Assembly (NCBI GenBank): GCA_964445985.1
Contig: CAYUMU010000129.1
Location: 1-11,288 of the forward strand
DNA from: CAYUMU01 sp964445985
GTDB taxonomy: Bacteria; Planctomycetota; Planctomycetia; Pirellulales; S012-138
Reading direction: 5' to 3'
Length of the DNA: 11,288 nt
The notes under the pieces are model-generated. The model saw only the letters and a list, made by a program, of their open reading frames with translations. It was not told the origin of the DNA and did no database searches. Made by a program: the position numbers and the translations under genes. Shown piece after piece: positions 9,209 through 11,288 of this stretch; positions within the stretch are counted from its first letter, which is position 1, and the number at the start of each line of letters is the position of its first letter.

Positions 9209-9631
9209 CTACGTCACCGGTGGCGGCTTGACGTTGCCATCGATATGGAGGAAGTCCATCAAAAACCAATGCCAGAACAGGTCGTACGAGAACAGGATGA
9301 TCGCGAGCAGGAAAATGGTCACGAGCACCACGACCGAACTGCGGACCAGTTCTTTCCTCGATGGCCAGGTAACCTTGTTCATTTCCGCCTCGACGGCAAT
9401 GAGAAAGTCGGCGAATCGAGGATAGTTGACGACGCAGAACGCCAGATACCACCCCAGCAGCAACAGTGCCCCGGACACGCCATACTGAATGGCCGGCCCG
9501 TAGTTGATCAACGCGTCTGACAGCTGCCAACAGCCTAGCGCGACCGACACTGCCAACGCCGCAAAGGTAGCCTGACGCGTAATGCGACCCTGGCTGCGCT
9601 TGTACAACCCAAACGAAAACAATTTTTGCAT
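9209..9631 (-). CDS. secE: preprotein translocase subunit SecE
   Basis: SecE is the small essential membrane subunit that clamps SecY in the SecYEG channel. The 140-residue product has three predicted membrane segments, at about 21-42, 50-68 and 97-118, as in E. coli SecE, whereas many bacteria have only one. The conserved amphipathic helix before the last segment is clear: EMNKVTWPSRKELV at 83-96. A short polar tail follows (DGNVKPPPVT). The frame is open to a GTG at 9643, but the ATG at 9631 is preferred: GGTGG lies 8 bases upstream of it, and the GTG has only a poorly spaced AAGG. It precedes nusG, as in most bacteria, but 286 bases separate them. The stop is TAG. Confidence 0.96.
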   Translation of the reverse strand: MQKLFSFGLYKRSQGRITRQATFAALAVSVALGCWQLSDALINYGPAIQYGVSGALLLLGWYLAFCVVNYPRFADFLIAVEAEMNKVTWPSRKELVRSSVVVLVTIFLLAIILFSYDLFWHWFLMDFLHIDGNVKPPPVT

Positions 9632-9793
9632 AACGGCGACCACCGCCTTCGGTTCACGCGAACGCCCTGCGAGTGCATCCGTCTGCTACTCTGGCCAGGA
9701 TCGCTCGCAGTTGGCATCCCTACCTTGTACTCTCCAACCGGCGGGGACAAGCTCCGGGGAGCGAATCACCCTTCGGCAACGTCAAATAAATAA

Positions 9794-9866
9794 CAGGGGC
9801 GGCGGGAATCGAACTCGCAACCTCTGGTTTTGGAGACCAGCGCTCTGCCAATTGAGCTACGCCCCT
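9794..9866 (-). tRNA. trnW: tRNA-Trp (anticodon CCA)
   Basis: The minus strand folds into a complete cloverleaf of 73 bases: 7-base acceptor stem AGGGGCG/CGCCCCT, D arm GCTC/GAGC with an AATTGGCA loop, anticodon stem CTGGT/ACCAG with loop CTCCAAA (anticodon CCA), variable loop AGGTT, T loop TTCGATT, and discriminator G. It reads UGG codons and closely resembles E. coli tRNA-Trp. The 3' CCA is not encoded. The T stem (GCGAG/CCCGC) contains an A-C mismatch at the 52-62 position. Its place between tuf and secE is common in bacteria, and it is probably cut from a tuf-secE transcript. Confidence 0.97.
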
Positions 9867-9893
9867 AGATCAGCCGTCCGGAGCGGGGCTGGC

Positions 9894-9936
9894 CGCTGTT
9901 CGGAATGTCGAAGGCCGACATTCCGAGCCAACAGCG
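9894..9936 (-). repeat. strong hairpin between tuf and tRNA-Trp
   Basis: A perfect 10-base inverted repeat (CGGAATGTCG at 9901-9910, CGACATTCCG at 9916-9925) with a 5-base loop is extended, after a 4-base bulge (9926-9929), by a perfect 7-base pair (CGCTGTT at 9894-9900, AACAGCG at 9930-9936). It lies 32 bases after the tuf stop and 27 bases before the tRNA. No U-tract follows on either strand. It could be a terminator-like or processing structure between tuf and the tRNA, or a copy of a dispersed palindromic repeat. Confidence 0.75.
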
Positions 9937-9968
9937 AACCGCCGCCCAGAGGCTGACAGCGTGCGAAA

Positions 9969-11171
9969 TCACTCGAGAATCTTGGTCACCACGCCACGAC
10001 CCACCGTGCGGCCGCCTTCGCGAATGGCGAAGCGAACACCGTCGTCCATGGCGATCGGCATGATCAGCTCAACTTGCAGCCGGGCATTATCGCCAGGCAT
10101 GCACATTTCGGCATCGCCCATCAAATTGGCCGAGCCAGTCACGTCCGTGGTGCGGAAGTAGAATTGAGGGCGATAGCCGCTGAAGAACGGCGTGTGACGG
10201 CCGCCTTCTTCCTTGCTCAGAATGTAAACCTCGGCCTCGAACTTGTGGTGAGGCGTGATCGAACCGGGCTTGGCCAACACCTGGCCGCGCTCGATGTCTT
10301 CACGACGCACACCGCGGAGCAAGCAGCCGACATTGTCGCCCGCCTGACCCTGATCCAAGGTCTTGTTGAACATTTCCACGCCGGTGCAGGTGGTCTTGCG
10401 GGGCTTTTCCTTGGTCAGGCCCACGATCTCGACTTCCTCACCCACCTTCACCAGGCCGCGCTCAATACGGCCGGTAGCCACGGTGCCGCGGCCTTCGATC
10501 GAGAACACGTCTTCGATGGCCATCAAGAATGGCTTATCCACTTGCCGCATGGGCTCGGGAATATAGGCGTCGATGGCTTCCATCAGGTTGGTGATGCACT
10601 GGCTGGTCGCGGGATCGGCCGGGCTGTCGTAGGCCGGCTTGGCGGCGCCACGAATGATCGGCACGTCGTCGCCGGGGAAGTCGTGCTTGCTCAGCTCTTC
10701 GCGGAGCTCCAGCTCGACCAACTCCAGCAATTCCTCGTCGTCGACCAGGTCGCACTTGTTGAGGAAGACCACGATGGCGGGCACGCCCACCTGGCGCGCG
10801 AGCAGAATGTGCTCGCGGGTTTGGGGCATGGGACCATCCGCGGCCGACACCACCAGAATCGCGCCGTCCATCTGGGCGGCGCCGGTGATCATGTTCTTGA
10901 TAAAGTCGGCGTGGCCCGGGCAGTCAATATGGGCATAGTGGCGATTGGGGGTTTCGTACTCCACGTGACTGACGGCGATGGTCACCGTCTTGGTGTCGTC
11001 GCGGACAGTACCGCCCTTGGCGATTTCGTTGTACGGCTTGAACTTCGCCAGCCCTTTTGCACCCTGGACAGCCAGGATAGCGCCGGTCAAGGTCGTCTTG
11101 CCGTGATCGATGTGTCCGATCGTGCCAACGTTAACGTGCGGCTTTTTCCGTTCGAAGAGTTCCTTGGCCAT
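9969..11171 (-). CDS. tuf: elongation factor Tu
   Basis: EF-Tu delivers aminoacyl-tRNA to the ribosome as a GTP complex. The 400-residue product is of family length. The GTPase domain has the P-loop GHIDHGKT (19-26), DCPGH (83-87) with the catalytic histidine at 87, and NKCD (138-141). Domains 2 and 3 follow with FSIEGRGTVATGRIERG (223-239) and FFSGYRPQFYFRTTDVTG (329-346). Switch I is unusual: where most EF-Tu have RGITIN, this has KTVTIA (61-66), keeping the Mg-binding threonine (64), with two extra residues before it. The G5 segment is RGAAKP, not the common RGSALK. The frame is open to 11282, but that stretch overlaps a tRNA; the ATG at 11171 gives the canonical MAKELFERKKPHVNVG and has AGGT 9 bases upstream. 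The stop is TGA. Confidence 0.99.
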   Translation of the reverse strand: MAKELFERKKPHVNVGTIGHIDHGKTTLTGAILAVQGAKGLAKFKPYNEIAKGGTVRDDTKTVTIAVSHVEYETPNRHYAHIDCPGHADFIKNMITGAAQMDGAILVVSAADGPMPQTREHILLARQVGVPAIVVFLNKCDLVDDEELLELVELELREELSKHDFPGDDVPIIRGAAKPAYDSPADPATSQCITNLMEAIDAYIPEPMRQVDKPFLMAIEDVFSIEGRGTVATGRIERGLVKVGEEVEIVGLTKEKPRKTTCTGVEMFNKTLDQGQAGDNVGCLLRGVRREDIERGQVLAKPGSITPHHKFEAEVYILSKEEGGRHTPFFSGYRPQFYFRTTDVTGSANLMGDAEMCMPGDNARLQVELIMPIAMDDGVRFAIREGGRTVGRGVVTKILE

Positions 11172-11239
11172 TGGTCTACTACCTGTCTCCGTGCGAGAAT
11201 GAAGTCTGGGTCCGGTCGATTGTTTACAGGGAAGCCAAG

Positions 11240-11288
11240 AGCTGCTGATGGGATTCGAACCCATGAACCTCGTCCTTACCAAGGACGC
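11240..11288 (-). tRNA. trnT: tRNA-Thr (anticodon GGU), 3' part only
   Basis: The minus strand shows the anticodon stem CGTCC/GGACG with loop TTGGTAA (anticodon GGT, codons ACC and ACU), a 6-base variable loop AGGTTC, T stem ATGGG/CCCAT with loop TTCGAAT, and the 3' acceptor strand CAGCAGC with discriminator T. No CCA is encoded. The D arm and 5' acceptor strand lie beyond the window edge. A threonine tRNA just upstream of tuf is a common arrangement (thrT-tufB in E. coli). The tRNA ends 68 bases before the tuf start. Confidence 0.93.

Noticed and set aside
11172..11282. Upstream extension of tuf by 37 codons
   Set aside because: It would overlap the tRNA-Thr gene and is not part of any EF-Tu; the ATG at 11171 gives the family N-terminus.

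Overview
The window holds the conserved tuf-secE-nusG-rplKAJL-rpoBC block of bacterial translation and transcription genes. Every gene lies on the minus strand, so the biological order runs from the right edge to the left: tRNA-Thr (3' part only), tuf, tRNA-Trp, secE, nusG, rplK, rplA, rplJ, rplL, rpoB, rpoC (5' part only). Gene order and protein content are those of a standard bacterial chromosome. I see no transposase, phage gene, CRISPR array or toxin-antitoxin pair.

The source looks like a Planctomycete, probably near the Pirellulales. The DNA is GC-rich. EF-Tu has an altered switch I in which the usual RGIT is KTVT, a form I recall from Pirellula/Rhodopirellula-type proteins. The neighbouring genes are spaced unusually far apart, and several starts have poor Shine-Dalgarno sequences. 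The taxonomic call rests on memory of the family, not on a search.

Right part (about 9200-11288): tRNA-Thr(GGU), elongation factor Tu, a strong 17-bp-stem hairpin, tRNA-Trp(CCA) and the translocase subunit SecE. No rpmG (L33) is present between tuf and secE, although many bacteria have it there. Middle part (about 5100-9000): NusG with an extra N-terminal low-complexity half, then ribosomal proteins L11, L1, L10 and L12, which build the L1 stalk and the GTPase-associated stalk on which EF-Tu acts. Left part (1 to about 4800): RNA polymerase beta, complete, and the first 283 residues of beta'.

The spacers are the least ordinary part. They measure 102 (tuf-trnW), 162, 286, 222, 139, 172, 123, 365 (rplL-rpoB) and 215 (rpoB-rpoC) bases. 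Several contain perfect or nested inverted repeats that would fold in the minus-strand transcript, and none has the U-tract of a classical intrinsic terminator. They are candidates for leader regulation, RNA processing or pausing. The clearest are the rplL-rpoB spacer, with a possible extended -10 promoter and a run of back-to-back hairpins, and the tuf-trnW hairpin. I found no convincing new system. The points worth a second look are the NusG extension, the EF-Tu switch I and these structured spacers.
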